Origin: CAWDVH01 sp963805705 | Lineage (GTDB): Bacteria > Actinomycetota > Actinomycetes > Streptosporangiales > Streptosporangiaceae | Assembly (NCBI GenBank): GCA_963805705.1 | Contig: CAWDVH010000001.1 | Coordinates: 496,001-560,000 of the forward strand | Direction of reading: 5' to 3' | DNA length: 64,000 nucleotides | Part shown: piece after piece, positions 33,655 to 45,008 of the stretch | Position numbering within the stretch: the stretch's first letter is position 1 | Layout of the letters: the number at the start of each line of letters is the position of its first letter | Program-made: the position numbers and the translations under genes | Notes under the pieces: model-generated | Database searches by the model: none | What the model was told of the DNA's origin: nothing | Seen by the model: the letters and a program-made list of their open reading frames with translations, nothing else

Positions 33655-34386
33655 TCATCCTCCTACGCCGGCGAAGCTGACCCCGCTGATCTCCCGCGGT
33701 CCGCCGCCCGGCAGCCCGGCGATGGTCACCGCGGTGATTCCCTCCCCGTGACCGGCACGGGCCGGCCCGAACCGCAGCCACTGGCCCGCGTCCGGCAGCT
33801 CGACCACCACGGTGTTCCCGTCGCCGGTGATCCCGTCGCCGGTGATCCCGAGCACCGCCGCCCACCGCTGCGCCGCGGCGGCCGGGTCCCTGACCTCGAT
33901 CGTCAATCCGGTCACGCCACCGGGAGCATGCTCGGGCGCCTGCCCCGTCCACGACGGGCCCGCCCACCTCCAGGACTGAGCCGGCTCGGCCCAGTCCAGG
34001 GACACGATGGCGCCGGGGACGTCCTTGGGATGCAGGTGGGTGCCCGCGATGTCGGGCAGGTCGGCCGTCCAGACCACCCGCACGCCCAGGCCGGCCAGCC
34101 GGCGCCGAGCCGCCGCCAGGTCCTGGACCTGGAATATCGCCATGTAACCGCCGTCACCGCCGCGCCGCTCAAGGTACCGGCCTGCGGTGGTATCCGGCTG
34201 GACCGGCGCCACGACCTCGATGAACGTGTCGCCCACCGCGAACACCGCGTTGGTCAGGCCGAACTGTCCCACTCCCGGATCGTGGAATGGCGCCGGCCAG
34301 CCGAAGGCCCGGCGCAGCTCGCCGGCTACCTGGCCGCAGTCGTGCGCCACCACGGCCACCTGGCGCAAGCGGGGTCCGGCGAACAC
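33655..34386 (-). CDS. VOC/glyoxalase-family protein
   Basis: 243 residues with two half-domains (LRQVAVVAHDCGQVAGELRRAFG at the start, VTGLTIEVRDPAAAAQRWAAVLG near 165). A 12-bp duplication encodes ITGDGITGDGNT near 185-196. GTG start at 34386. It overlaps nearly end to start with the enoyl-CoA hydratase gene, suggesting a shared pathway, possibly an acyl-CoA epimerase-like activity. Metal ligands are not certain. Confidence 0.82.
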   Translation of the reverse strand: MFAGPRLRQVAVVAHDCGQVAGELRRAFGWPAPFHDPGVGQFGLTNAVFAVGDTFIEVVAPVQPDTTAGRYLERRGGDGGYMAIFQVQDLAAARRRLAGLGVRVVWTADLPDIAGTHLHPKDVPGAIVSLDWAEPAQSWRWAGPSWTGQAPEHAPGGVTGLTIEVRDPAAAAQRWAAVLGITGDGITGDGNTVVVELPDAGQWLRFGPARAGHGEGITAVTIAGLPGGGPREISGVSFAGVGG

Positions 34387-34480
34387 CCCCTAACAGTAAA
34401 GGGTCGGCCCAGGTTCGGCTGGGGTCGGCATGGGTCTTTTTGACCTCGTGGGTGGATTCCGCCCGCGACGAGGCATTCGA

Positions 34481-35104
34481 TCAGCTGACCGGGTGCTGCC
34501 GGGCTTCCCAGCCGGCCCTGGTCAGCTCGTACACGACATGATCCTGCTCGGCGCTCCCGGCAGCATCTGCCCCGGCGCTGGCGGCAGCATCTGGCCCGGC
34601 GCTGGCGACGGTATCGACCTGGATCAGGCCGGACTTCTCCAGCACGCGCCTGGAGCCCCAGTTGCCCGCCATTGTCTCCGCGACTACGCGCCGCACGCCG
34701 AACTCGGTGAAGCCCTTGTCGATCAGGGCACGGGATCCCTCGGTCGCGTAGCCCTTCCCCCAGGCGGCCCGGCGCAGGCGATAGCCGAGCTCGGCCACGC
34801 CGTCCTGGTCCCAGCCGGCGGGCATGTCTTCGTCCCGCAGCGGCGGCGGCCTGAAATGGAACCAGCCCAGGAACTGACCGGTCGCGATCTCCACCGCCGC
34901 CCAGAAGCCGAACCCCTCGAACCGCTCGTAGTAGCCAAGGAACGTCGGGATGATCCGGGTCCTCGCCTCGTCACGGGAAGCGGGCTTGCCGCCATGGAGG
35001 AAGCGCATGACCTCCGGATCGCTGTTCAGCTCGAACAGGTTATCTGCGTCCGCCTCGGTGAACTGACGCAGCGTCAGACGATCTGTCTCGAGGAAAACTC
35101 GCAC
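34481..35104 (-). CDS. RimJ/RimL-type GNAT N-acetyltransferase
   Basis: 207 residues. The N terminus RVFLETDRLTLRQFTEADADNLFEL is characteristic of the group. The acetyl-CoA site is LGYRLRRAAWGKGYATEGSRAL (about 112-133), followed by VVAETMAGNWGSRRVLEKSGL. An Ala/Gly/Asp repeat (GPDAAASAGADAAGSA) separates the core from the last strand. Substrate unknown. Confidence 0.88.
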   Translation of the reverse strand: MRVFLETDRLTLRQFTEADADNLFELNSDPEVMRFLHGGKPASRDEARTRIIPTFLGYYERFEGFGFWAAVEIATGQFLGWFHFRPPPLRDEDMPAGWDQDGVAELGYRLRRAAWGKGYATEGSRALIDKGFTEFGVRRVVAETMAGNWGSRRVLEKSGLIQVDTVASAGPDAAASAGADAAGSAEQDHVVYELTRAGWEARQHPVS

Positions 35105-35205
35105 CCGGAGACTTTATCGTGGTCAGAGGCGGGATCTGGCGGCCAGCCTCCGGTTGGGGAACAAGTAAGCCTGGTTAATGAACTCGGCTAGGGACTCGTG
35201 CATCA

Positions 35206-35724
35206 TCATCCTGTGATGGCGGCCGCTGCCTCGGCGGCATCTTTCGCTTCTACTGCGCTGATCTCATCGGCGAACGCGTCGAGCTGCGTCTTGATGTCCT
35301 GGATGCTAGCGCTGAACAGGTCCGTCGCGGCGTATGAGCCCAGCTTGCGAAGTAGCGGAAGGTATTGAGCATGGTCCGATTCGTTCTGTGTGACGTTGGT
35401 GCTCAGCTTAAGCGCGGCAACGACGCTGCCAATTACGCCAAGAGAGGCGGTCACCGCACCGACCACGATGGCAACGGTCCCGGTCGAGCCGGAAACCAAG
35501 GTCGTGCCGGCCACGGCCGAGGCGGCCGCCGTGGCCGCGGAACCAACCCGTATCGTCCACTTGGACCGAGTGCCGGACTCGTCGCAACGCCTGACCGTTT
35601 TGTCAAGATCTACATACATGCGGAGCAAAAGGATCGCAAGGTTACGCCGCCCTACGTCTTCGGATGGCGGGTCGATAAGTGGAGATACTATCTTCGTCAT
35701 TTCTTTGACGTCACTTGAGGTCAT
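35206..35724 (-). CDS. Two-TM hypothetical protein divergent from a patatin
   Basis: 172 residues. An N-terminal helix (NLAILLLRMYVDLDKTVRRCDE) is followed by a hydrophobic hairpin of two segments (about 60-80 and 85-107), and a C-terminal part with LLRKLGSYAATDLFSASIQDIKTQLDAFADEISAVEAK that should form amphipathic helices. The layout recalls small two-TM effector proteins (SLATT type), but I see no diagnostic motif. The next gene across a 297-bp gap, divergent, encodes a patatin phospholipase. Confidence 0.6.
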   Translation of the reverse strand: MTSSDVKEMTKIVSPLIDPPSEDVGRRNLAILLLRMYVDLDKTVRRCDESGTRSKWTIRVGSAATAAASAVAGTTLVSGSTGTVAIVVGAVTASLGVIGSVVAALKLSTNVTQNESDHAQYLPLLRKLGSYAATDLFSASIQDIKTQLDAFADEISAVEAKDAAEAAAAITG

Positions 35725-36021
35725 ACTTTCTAGCCTACGCTTCCCGCCGGGGGATGTGTTGTGCGAATTCAGGCCTGGCCGGCAGCCAGGTGTCGGTGTC
35801 CGGTCCGTTCGCCATACCCGGCGGCTCCTCGTATGCGACGGGCATCCGCGCCGCGGGCCTGACGGCAGCTACTGGAACCCCAGTCCCGTTTTTCCGCTGC
35901 CAAGGTCATGGCAGGAGCTATTCTCGTCGGATACGCGGCGATCGGCGTCGACGGGTCCGGAAGAGGGGCATGATGCCCAGCACACGCGGGACCAGACCCG
36001 CCACTCACGAATCGAGGAGCG

Positions 36022-37065
36022 ATGACTGATCAGATTGCGCCTATACCTACGGAGGGTTCGCCGGCGGCTGCTGGTACTGAAAAGCCAGCTGATCTCGTCC
36101 TGGAAGGCGGTGGGGTCAAGGGCATAGGGCTGGCGGGCGCGGTCCTGACCCTCGATCAAGCCGGATACCGGTTTCAGCGGGTCGCCGGGACGAGTGCTGG
36201 CGCGATCGCAGCGGCGATCATCGCAGCGCTGAACAAGGCCGGCCAGCCCATGAGCAAATTGCAGGGCTACCTGCAGGAGGTTAAGTTCGAGCAGTTCATG
36301 GCCAAGGGCCATTTGCGAGCAGCCCTAGGGGGCCTGGGCGACGCTGAGCACCTGCTGCTGCACATGGGCCTGTATGACGGGGATTACCTGATCGACTGGC
36401 TCGGCGGCGTGCTGAGCGATATCGGGATTACGCATTTCGGCGACCTGCGGCTCGATGATCCCGGTGCGGACCAGAAGTGGACCGCCCGGCAGCGCTACTC
36501 GCTGATAGTGCACACCTCCGACATCACCAGGGGCAAGCTGGTCCGGCTGCCGTGGGACTACGTCAACTACGGGCTCGATGCCGACCGCCAGCGGATCGTC
36601 GATGCCGTGCGGGCATCGATGTCCATCCCGTTCTTCTTCACGCCGGTCAATGTCCGGGCCGCAGCGGTGACCGCCGGCGTGGCCGACGTGGCCGCCCCCG
36701 CCGGGCGGGTCACCTGGGTAGACGGCGGGCTGCTGGACAACTTCCCGGTTGACGTGTTCGACCGGGCCGACGGCGCTAAGGCGCGCTGGCCAACGATCGG
36801 GATCAAGCTGTCGGCCCAGCAGACCAGCATCGGCAGCGGCCGCGGCACTGACAGTGCTGTCTCGGAGGCAATCGCGTGCCTGGAAACAGTGCTGGACAAC
36901 GCTGGCCGTTATTACGTCCCGCCGGACAAGGCGACCCGGACGATCTTCGTCGACAATGCCGGGATAAAGGCCACCGACTTCGGCATCACACCGCAGCAGC
37001 AGCAGACATTGTTCGAGAACGGTCAGAATGCCGCACGTGACTGGCTGAGACAGCAGGAATCCTGA
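36022..37065 (+). CDS. Patatin-like phospholipase
   Basis: 347 residues. The oxyanion loop is EGGGVKGIGLAGAV (28-41), the nucleophile elbow GTSAGAIAAA (Ser near 58) and the catalytic Asp lies in VDGGLLDNFP (near 235), so the Ser-Asp dyad is complete. GAGGAG precedes the ATG. No signal peptide, so it probably acts on membranes from inside. Cytoplasmic patatins serve lipid turnover or, in some defence systems, as membrane-degrading effectors; nothing here decides which. Confidence 0.92.
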   Translation: MTDQIAPIPTEGSPAAAGTEKPADLVLEGGGVKGIGLAGAVLTLDQAGYRFQRVAGTSAGAIAAAIIAALNKAGQPMSKLQGYLQEVKFEQFMAKGHLRAALGGLGDAEHLLLHMGLYDGDYLIDWLGGVLSDIGITHFGDLRLDDPGADQKWTARQRYSLIVHTSDITRGKLVRLPWDYVNYGLDADRQRIVDAVRASMSIPFFFTPVNVRAAAVTAGVADVAAPAGRVTWVDGGLLDNFPVDVFDRADGAKARWPTIGIKLSAQQTSIGSGRGTDSAVSEAIACLETVLDNAGRYYVPPDKATRTIFVDNAGIKATDFGITPQQQQTLFENGQNAARDWLRQQES

Positions 37066-37088
37066 GCCCCTGGGCCTGGCCGTCGTTG

Positions 37089-38804
37089 TCAGGCGCCGGG
37101 CCGCTGCAACGCAGCCGGGGTAATGGCCTGGGGGAAGTTAAACAGCTGATGCGGGTCGTACTTGGCTTTAACCCGCGAGAGCTGCGGATAGTTCGCGCCG
37201 TAATAGGCCTGCCGCCAGTTCGTCAGGTCGGGATCGACGTAGTTCTGGTACGCCTGCCCGCTCGCATGCCGATGCATCGAGGCGTAGTACGACCGCAGCC
37301 ATGCATGCTGATTCGCCACGCCGCGGGCGGTTCCCGGATTATTCCACGACGTCGAGTACTGGGCCACGAACAGGGCATTGCGATGCACGAACGCCGTCGC
37401 GCTCGGGGATACGCGGTTGACCTCGCCCCCGAGTGCGTCGAACGCGATGGCGCCGCCGCCGCCAGCGGTGCCGCGGACATGCCGCAGCCGCTCGATCCCG
37501 GCCAGCAGAGCGCGGATAGCCGATGCAGACAATTTCTTAGTGAAGAAATCAGACTTGGCGAACGACGGAACCCTCAGCAGCTTCCCGCCGGGACCCGTGT
37601 GGCAGCCAGCCACTTCTGAGCAGCCCGCTTCGACCAGCATCGCGCTCAGGTAGGACTCCTCGTTCAGGAAATGGGAGCTGGGCCGTGATCCCACCTTGGC
37701 GTACAACTGATCCAGCAACCGCGCAGCCCCGGCGACGGTGCCCACGTAGGTCCCGCCCACCTGGATCTGCGGCGCGCCGCCTGCGGGGGCCGACAGATGC
37801 AGGTTCGACCACAGGGCGTCGGGCGCGTGCGGCGCCCAGGACTGCCATCCGCTGACCACCTTGGCTGCGTGTGACCATGGCCAGGACAGGAAGAACACGA
37901 CGAGCTTCCGTAGGTGGTGCGTACGGAACGTGAAGGCGGTGGCTACGCCGAAATTGCCGCCGCCGCCCCCCCGGCATGCCCAGAAGAGATCGCTATGACT
38001 ACTGGAATTGCAGGTCAGAACGCTGCCGTCCGCCGTGACCAGCTGAACCGACTCGAGGTTGTCGCTGGTGAGTCCGTACCGGCGGGACAGCACGCCGATG
38101 CCGCCGCCGAGCGCGAGCCCGGCGATCCCGACCGTCGGGCAGGATCCGCCCGGCACCGCCAGCCCCCTGGCGGCCAGGCGGCTGTAGAAATCGATCAGGT
38201 CGAGCCCGCTGCCGACCCGGACGGTGCCGTTCCCCACGCCGAACGAGTTCAGCCGCGAGACGTCCAGCAGGAGACCGCCGGTCACGCTCGACCAGCCCGC
38301 GTAGCTGTGGCCGCCGGAGCGGGCGCGCACCGCGACCTTGAACTTGCTGGCGAAGCTCAGGCACTCGGTCACGTCCGCGGGCGTGCGGCAGTAAGCGACG
38401 CCGGCGGGCTGCAGGCCATCGAATCGCGGGTCGAAGAGCTGCTTGGCCTGCGAGTAGTGTCGCTGGCCCGGCCGGATCAGATCGTGGGTCGACAGGTGAC
38501 TGCGCAGCGCCTGCCAGTCCGCGTTGGTGGGACCAGAGCTCACGCTGGCCAGCCAGGTGGCCCGCGGACCGGTTCGGGCGGCCGCCCGCTCGCCCGCCAG
38601 GCGGCTCGCGGCGCGTTCCCCGGTCGCACTGCGCGGCAGGAGCGCGCCAGCGCCGATCATCGCGCCGGCGGCAAACAGGAAACTGCGCCGATCCGCGCTC
38701 TTCGCCGGCACGGCCGCCGGTGCGACGGCTGGCGGGGAATCCGCTGGTTCGACGGCTGGCGGGGAATCGGCTGGCTCGGCAGCTGGCTGGGGATCAGAGA
38801 TCAT
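37089..38804 (-). CDS. Tat-exported FAD-binding oxidoreductase (berberine-bridge type)
   Basis: 571 residues. A Pro-rich start with a repeated block (PADSPPAVEPADSPPAV) is followed by a Tat signal (DRRSFLFAAGAMIGAGALL, about 37-55). The FAD domain has VRARSGGHSYAGWSS, GGSCPTVGIAGLALGGGIGVLSRRYGLTSDN and the histidine that usually bonds FAD (SGGHSY). The C-terminal BBE segment YYGANYPQLSRVKAKYDPHQLFNFPQAI is clear. Secreted oxidases of this family oxidise sugars or secondary metabolites. It is convergent with the patatin. Confidence 0.9.
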   Translation of the reverse strand: MISDPQPAAEPADSPPAVEPADSPPAVAPAAVPAKSADRRSFLFAAGAMIGAGALLPRSATGERAASRLAGERAAARTGPRATWLASVSSGPTNADWQALRSHLSTHDLIRPGQRHYSQAKQLFDPRFDGLQPAGVAYCRTPADVTECLSFASKFKVAVRARSGGHSYAGWSSVTGGLLLDVSRLNSFGVGNGTVRVGSGLDLIDFYSRLAARGLAVPGGSCPTVGIAGLALGGGIGVLSRRYGLTSDNLESVQLVTADGSVLTCNSSSHSDLFWACRGGGGGNFGVATAFTFRTHHLRKLVVFFLSWPWSHAAKVVSGWQSWAPHAPDALWSNLHLSAPAGGAPQIQVGGTYVGTVAGAARLLDQLYAKVGSRPSSHFLNEESYLSAMLVEAGCSEVAGCHTGPGGKLLRVPSFAKSDFFTKKLSASAIRALLAGIERLRHVRGTAGGGGAIAFDALGGEVNRVSPSATAFVHRNALFVAQYSTSWNNPGTARGVANQHAWLRSYYASMHRHASGQAYQNYVDPDLTNWRQAYYGANYPQLSRVKAKYDPHQLFNFPQAITPAALQRPGA

Positions 38805-38925
38805 GTGCTTCGGCCGCCTAGGTGCCTTGCCGTGGCGGGCCGGGTCAGGCCCGCGTTTTCCATACTAAGCACGCCCGCCACAGGCTGGCGAGGCCGGCAG
38901 CGTGCCGCTGACCTCGCCGGATGGC

Positions 38926-39345
38926 TCAGCGCACCTCGTTGATGCGGATCAGGTTGCCCGCCGGATCGCGGAAGGCGCAGTCGCGCACCCCGTACGGCTG
39001 CTCGGTCGGCTCCTGGACGACGTCGGCGTCGCCGGCCTGCAGCCGCGCGAAGGTGCCGTCGAGGTCCTTGGTGGCCAGGGTGATGATGGCGTAGGTTCCT
39101 TTGGCCATCATCTCGGTGATGGTGCGGCGCTCGTCGTCGGTGATGCCGGGGTCGGCGGCCGGCGGGTGCAGGACGATGGACGTGCCGGGCTGGCCGGGGG
39201 GGCCGATCGTGATCCAGCGCATCCCGCCGTATCCGACGTCGTTGCGGACCTCGAAGCCGAGGGTGTCGCGGTAGAACGCCAGGGCGGCGTCCGGGTCGTC
39301 GTGCGGGAGGAAGGTCGCGTGAATGGTGAGGTCCATGGCGGTCAT
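38926..39345 (-). CDS. VOC/glyoxalase-family protein
   Basis: 139 residues from ATG 39345 (or 39336). Single VOC unit: MDLTIHATFLPHDDPDAALAFYRDTLGFEVRNDVG at the start, CAFRDPAGNLIRINEV at the end. A truncated copy of its first 20 or so codons is found again at about 42801-42866, next to the AraC gene. That suggests this VOC gene once followed araC directly. Confidence 0.88.
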   Translation of the reverse strand: MTAMDLTIHATFLPHDDPDAALAFYRDTLGFEVRNDVGYGGMRWITIGPPGQPGTSIVLHPPAADPGITDDERRTITEMMAKGTYAIITLATKDLDGTFARLQAGDADVVQEPTEQPYGVRDCAFRDPAGNLIRINEVR

Positions 39346-39401
39346 GCTAGGTGCGGCCCGGTAACCGGCGCTTCTCGATTCCTGATCGGTCTGGTCACCT
39401 G
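39278..39401. repeat. 124-bp direct repeat, left copy
   Basis: Covers the first codons of the VOC gene plus about 56 bases that match the 3' end of the AraC gene. The right copy is 42801-42924. Both are 124 bases long, about 90% identical by eye (12 differences), without gaps. Confidence 0.85.
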
Positions 39402-39466
39402 ATGACCGGTCGGGACGAGTCGAAGCAGAGGAGAGAACTCGCCGCGCGGTGTCCGCGAGGGCCCGG

Positions 39467-41857
<2,391 letters not shown>

Positions 41858-41943
41858 CGTGTCTCCATCTGTTCGGCGGCCCGCATCTGTTCGGCGAACC
41901 GCGCGGCCGGTCAGGCGGGCCGCGCGGCGCGCCCGGCCGGGCG

Positions 41944-42396
41944 TCAGATCAGCCAGTGGCCGTCGCGCATCAGCTCGCGGTCGGGCAGCTCGTTCACCTC
42001 GCGCCAGGCCTGGATGCGGCGCGGGGAGATGCGGAACCAGCGGTACGGCGTGGCCAGGGCACGGGGGTCAAAGCCGGTGTGCGCGACGAACCGGTCACCC
42101 CGCTGCTGCGACAGCGCGCCGATCTCGACGACCTCGACGTCGCCCTCGATCATGGACACGTCGCGGGTGTGGCCAAGGCTCAGCCGGACGACCTGGGTGG
42201 CAGCCAGGTTCCTGCCGGTCGGGCTGTCGGCCGGCGTGGCCATCAGCAGGGCCTCGCCGTCCCAGTCGAAGGACAGCGGCACCAGGTACGGCGCACCGTC
42301 CGCCGAGGCACTAGCGACCCAGGCATCGATGTCGTGGGTAAGCCGATGCTCGGTGTCGTGACGACGCTGAGCGCGGGAGCGGGGATCGGCACTCAC
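41944..42396 (-). CDS. PPOX-fold (pyridoxamine-phosphate-oxidase-like) protein, possibly F420-dependent
   Basis: 150 residues. Split-barrel pattern: DIDAWVASASADGAPYLVPLSFDWDGEALLMATP (22-55), VVRLSLGHTRDVSMIEGDVEVVEIG and a C-terminal WFRISPRRIQAWREV. Members bind flavin, F420 or heme; actinobacterial ones of this size often use F420. The GTG start overlaps the stop of the VOC gene upstream (GTGA), so the two are translationally coupled. Confidence 0.85.
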   Translation of the reverse strand: MSADPRSRAQRRHDTEHRLTHDIDAWVASASADGAPYLVPLSFDWDGEALLMATPADSPTGRNLAATQVVRLSLGHTRDVSMIEGDVEVVEIGALSQQRGDRFVAHTGFDPRALATPYRWFRISPRRIQAWREVNELPDRELMRDGHWLI

Positions 42397-42755
42397 GGGT
42401 CCTGCAGCAGCCCGAGGACATTGCCATCAGGGTCGGTGACGGTAGCCACCAGGCGGCCGCCACCAACGTCGCGCGCGGGGTCCTTCACTTTGGCACCCGC
42501 GGCCGTCACCTCGGCCAGCTTCGCCTCGATGTCCGGCACGTGCCAGTAGGCCACCGGCGAGGTCATGCCCTGCGGTCCGCCGCCCGGCACCAGCCCGATG
42601 TGCTGGCCCGCGGCCTCGTAGCCGACGTAGTAGGACTCGTCGGCCTGCGGCGGCACGCCGAGCAGGGCGGTGTACACCGCCTTGGCCGCCGCCAGGTCGG
42701 ATACGGGATGCAGCACGGTCTTGATTCCCTGAGTGGAAGAGCCGGTCATGGTCAC
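42393..42755 (-). CDS. VOC/glyoxalase-family protein
   Basis: 120 residues, one VOC unit: IKTVLHPVSDLAAAKAVYTALLGVPPQADESYYVGYE, then ASPV-like strand MTSPVAYWHVPDIEAKLAEVTAAGA and DPDGNVLGLLQDP at the end. Coupled with the PPOX gene. Probably a detoxification or binding protein; no ligand is visible. Confidence 0.88.
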   Translation of the reverse strand: MTMTGSSTQGIKTVLHPVSDLAAAKAVYTALLGVPPQADESYYVGYEAAGQHIGLVPGGGPQGMTSPVAYWHVPDIEAKLAEVTAAGAKVKDPARDVGGGRLVATVTDPDGNVLGLLQDP

Positions 42756-42800
42756 TCCTGAAGTCGTGGGTCACATCGATCCGGTGTGCGGTCGTGTCAA

Positions 42801-42924
42801 GCCAGGGCGGCGTCCGGGTCGTCGCGGGGCAGGAAACTCGCGTGCATGGTGATGCCCATGACGGTCATGCTAGGTGCGGGCCGGTGACCGGTGCTTCTCG
42901 ATTCCTGATCGGTCTGGTCACCTG
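42801..42924. repeat. 124-bp direct repeat, right copy (truncated VOC start plus araC 3' end)
   Basis: The part 42801-42866 reads on the minus strand like the first 20 or so codons of the VOC gene at 38926-39345 and then stops matching; it is a gene remnant. The part from about 42867 lies in the intact araC gene. Left copy: 39278-39401. Confidence 0.85.
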
Positions 42925-43314
42925 TTTCGCCACGCACGACGGCATCTCCGCCGTCACGCCCGCCGCGCGGCGCCGGTAGGTACTGGGCGGCATGCCGACC
43001 AGTTCGGTGAAGCGAGTGCTGAAGGTGCCCAGCGACGAGCAGCCGACCGCGAAGCAGACCTCGGTGACGCTGAGGTCGCCACGACGCAGCAGCGCCATCG
43101 CGCGCTCGATGCGCCGCGTCATCAGGTACCCGTACGGCGACTCACCGTAAGCGAGCCGGAACTCGCGGCTGAGGTGCCCGGCCGACATGTGCGCGCCGCG
43201 GGCGAGCGCCTCGACGTCCAGCGGCTGCGCGTACTCCCGGTCGATCCGGTCGCGGACGCGGCGCAGCCGCGCGAGATCGCGCAGGTGCTGCGCCGCGGCG
43301 GGTGTGCTGGTCAC
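42865..43314 (-). CDS. AraC-family regulator (HTH only)
   Basis: 149 residues, nearly all DNA-binding domain: two helix-turn-helix units, ALARGAHMSAGHLSREFRLAYGESPYGYLM and SVTEVCFAVGCSSLGTFSTRFTELVGMPPSTYRRR. There is no ligand domain, as in the small AraC proteins that regulate a neighbouring VOC gene. Its last 20 codons recur as a remnant next to the VOC gene at 39345. Confidence 0.92.
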   Translation of the reverse strand: MTSTPAAAQHLRDLARLRRVRDRIDREYAQPLDVEALARGAHMSAGHLSREFRLAYGESPYGYLMTRRIERAMALLRRGDLSVTEVCFAVGCSSLGTFSTRFTELVGMPPSTYRRRAAGVTAEMPSCVAKQVTRPIRNREAPVTGPHLA

Positions 43315-43549
43315 CTGCGCGATCGTGCCACGTCGCGCCGAAATTGCCTAGCGCCGCTGGCGTCCCGCTCCCGCTCCGCGTCCGCTCTGACCCGGTCTGC
43401 TCCGCGACGTCACCATCGAAAACCAGGGCAGCGTGCGCCCTTTCCTCCCGGAGCAGGAGCGGATCAGCCCGGCGGCGGGCGTTTATTCGGTTGCCGGCCG
43501 TGTCCCGGGCTGTGAGGATTCCGGCGGGGCCGCTGACGGAGGACACCAG

Positions 43550-44446
43550 ATGGCTAGTGAGCAGCTCAAGACCGTGCTTGAGCTCGTGGGCAGCGCTGAC
43601 CTGGGCACCCTGACGCTCCAGGAGCGCCGTGCGCTGATGGGATCGGCCGGCGCGCCGCCGCCCGAGGGCACGCAGGTCGATCCGGTCGACGCGAACGGCG
43701 TTCCGGCCGAGTGGGTGGTCGCGGCCGGGGTGACGGGCGAGCGGGTGGTGCTGTACTTCCACGGCGGCGCCTACCACCTCGGCTCGCCCGCCCGGCTCCG
43801 GGGCCTGCTCGCGCTGCTGTCGGCGGCGGCGCAGGCGCGAGTGCTCAGCGTCGGCTACCGCCTGGCCCCCGAGCATCCGTTCCCGGCGGCCGTCGCGGAC
43901 GCGCTGACCGCCTACCGCTGGCTGATCGCCGGCGGCACGCACGCCCGGCAGGTCGTTATCGGCGGCGACTCCTCAGGCGGCGGCCTGGCCCTCGCGGCGC
44001 TCGTGGCGCTGCGCGACGCCGGCGACCCCCTGCCCGGCGCGGCCGTCGTCATCTCGCCGTGGACCGACCTGGACCTGGGCGGCGAGTCGCTGCGCAGCCG
44101 GGCGGCGGTCGATGTGATGCTCACGCCGGATGGCGCGCGGGAGGCAGCGGCCTGGTACCTCGCCGGGCAGGATGCCCGGCACCCTTACGCCTCGCCGCTC
44201 TATGCCGACCTGCGCGGCCTGCCGCCGGTCCTGATCCAGGCCGGGGACGCCGAGATCCTGCGCGACGACTCCCTCCGGTTCGCCGCGGCGGCGCAGGCCG
44301 CGGGGGTCGACGTGACGCTCGAAATCTGGGCGGAGATGCCGCATGTCTGGCACGCGTTCGCCGGGCTGGTGCCGGAGGCGGACGAGGCCATCGGGCGGAT
44401 CGGCCGCTGGCTGCGCGAGGAGCGGCCACCCGGTGACGGCGCCTAG
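43550..44446 (+). CDS. Alpha/beta hydrolase of the hormone-sensitive-lipase family
   Basis: 298 residues from ATG 43550, with GGAGG 7 bases upstream; the frame is open back to 43433, but that extension is unlikely. Oxyanion motif VLYFHGGAYHLGSPA, nucleophile GGDSSGGGLALAALVAL, Asp in AGDAEILRDDS, His in MPHVWHAFAGLVPEA. Probably an esterase. It is divergent from araC. Confidence 0.9.
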   Translation: MASEQLKTVLELVGSADLGTLTLQERRALMGSAGAPPPEGTQVDPVDANGVPAEWVVAAGVTGERVVLYFHGGAYHLGSPARLRGLLALLSAAAQARVLSVGYRLAPEHPFPAAVADALTAYRWLIAGGTHARQVVIGGDSSGGGLALAALVALRDAGDPLPGAAVVISPWTDLDLGGESLRSRAAVDVMLTPDGAREAAAWYLAGQDARHPYASPLYADLRGLPPVLIQAGDAEILRDDSLRFAAAAQAAGVDVTLEIWAEMPHVWHAFAGLVPEADEAIGRIGRWLREERPPGDGA

Positions 44447-44585
44447 CGCCAGGCCGGCGCTAGGGGCGTGTTTCATACGTCGGGCCGGAGCTGGCTGCCT
44501 GATCACGGACATGCGGGCGGCGATGGTCTTCCCGTCATTCCCGCCGAAGCCAGCCGTTGACAGCCGCACTAGCAGGATTTAAAGT

Positions 44586-44606
44586 CTTAGTACAGTAGTA
44601 CTTTGA
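44586..44606. promoter_or_regulatory. Candidate operator/promoter of the YtrA-type operon
   Basis: AGTAC-AGTA-GTACT at 44589-44602 is an exact inverted repeat placed just before the GntR start, in an AT-rich patch (TTTAAAGTCTTAGTACAG region). YtrA-type GntR proteins bind palindromes of this kind close to their own promoter. GAGGA at 44605 serves as ribosome-binding site. Confidence 0.5.
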
Positions 44607-44615
44607 GGACGTGAC

Positions 44616-45008
44616 GTGATCAGCTTTAGGCTTGATGGCCGCTCGGTCGTGCCGCCGTACCTGCAGATCGTCCAGCAGGTCCGGCAGGCCCTCCGGATGG
44701 GCGTGCTCGACGTGGGCGACAAGCTCCCCACGGTGCGGGAAGTCGTCGCAGCGACGGCGATCAACCCCAACACGGTCCTCAAGGCCTACCGCGACCTGGA
44801 GCGGGAGGGCCTGGTCGAGCCCCGGGCCGGTCACGGCACGTTCGTGCTGCGCCGCCCGCCCGGCCCGCCACCCGGCACCCATTCGCGGCTGGGCCGGAGC
44901 CTGACCCAGTGGGTGCGCGGCGCCCGCGAGGCCGGGCTGGACGACGAGTCGATCGAATCGCTGCTGCGCGACACGCTGCGGGCAGCGGCCGAGGAGGAAA
45001 TCGCGTGA
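44616..45008 (+). CDS. GntR-family regulator, YtrA type
   Basis: 130 residues. Winged helix: PPYLQIVQQVRQALRMGVLDVGDKLPTVREVVAATAINPNTVLKAYRDLEREGLVEP, with wing AGHGTFVLRR. A short C-terminal helix region (about 85-130) replaces a ligand domain, as in YtrA. GTG start. Its stop overlaps the start of the ABC ATPase gene (TGATG), and it probably represses the operon. Confidence 0.92.
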   Translation: MISFRLDGRSVVPPYLQIVQQVRQALRMGVLDVGDKLPTVREVVAATAINPNTVLKAYRDLEREGLVEPRAGHGTFVLRRPPGPPPGTHSRLGRSLTQWVRGAREAGLDDESIESLLRDTLRAAAEEEIA

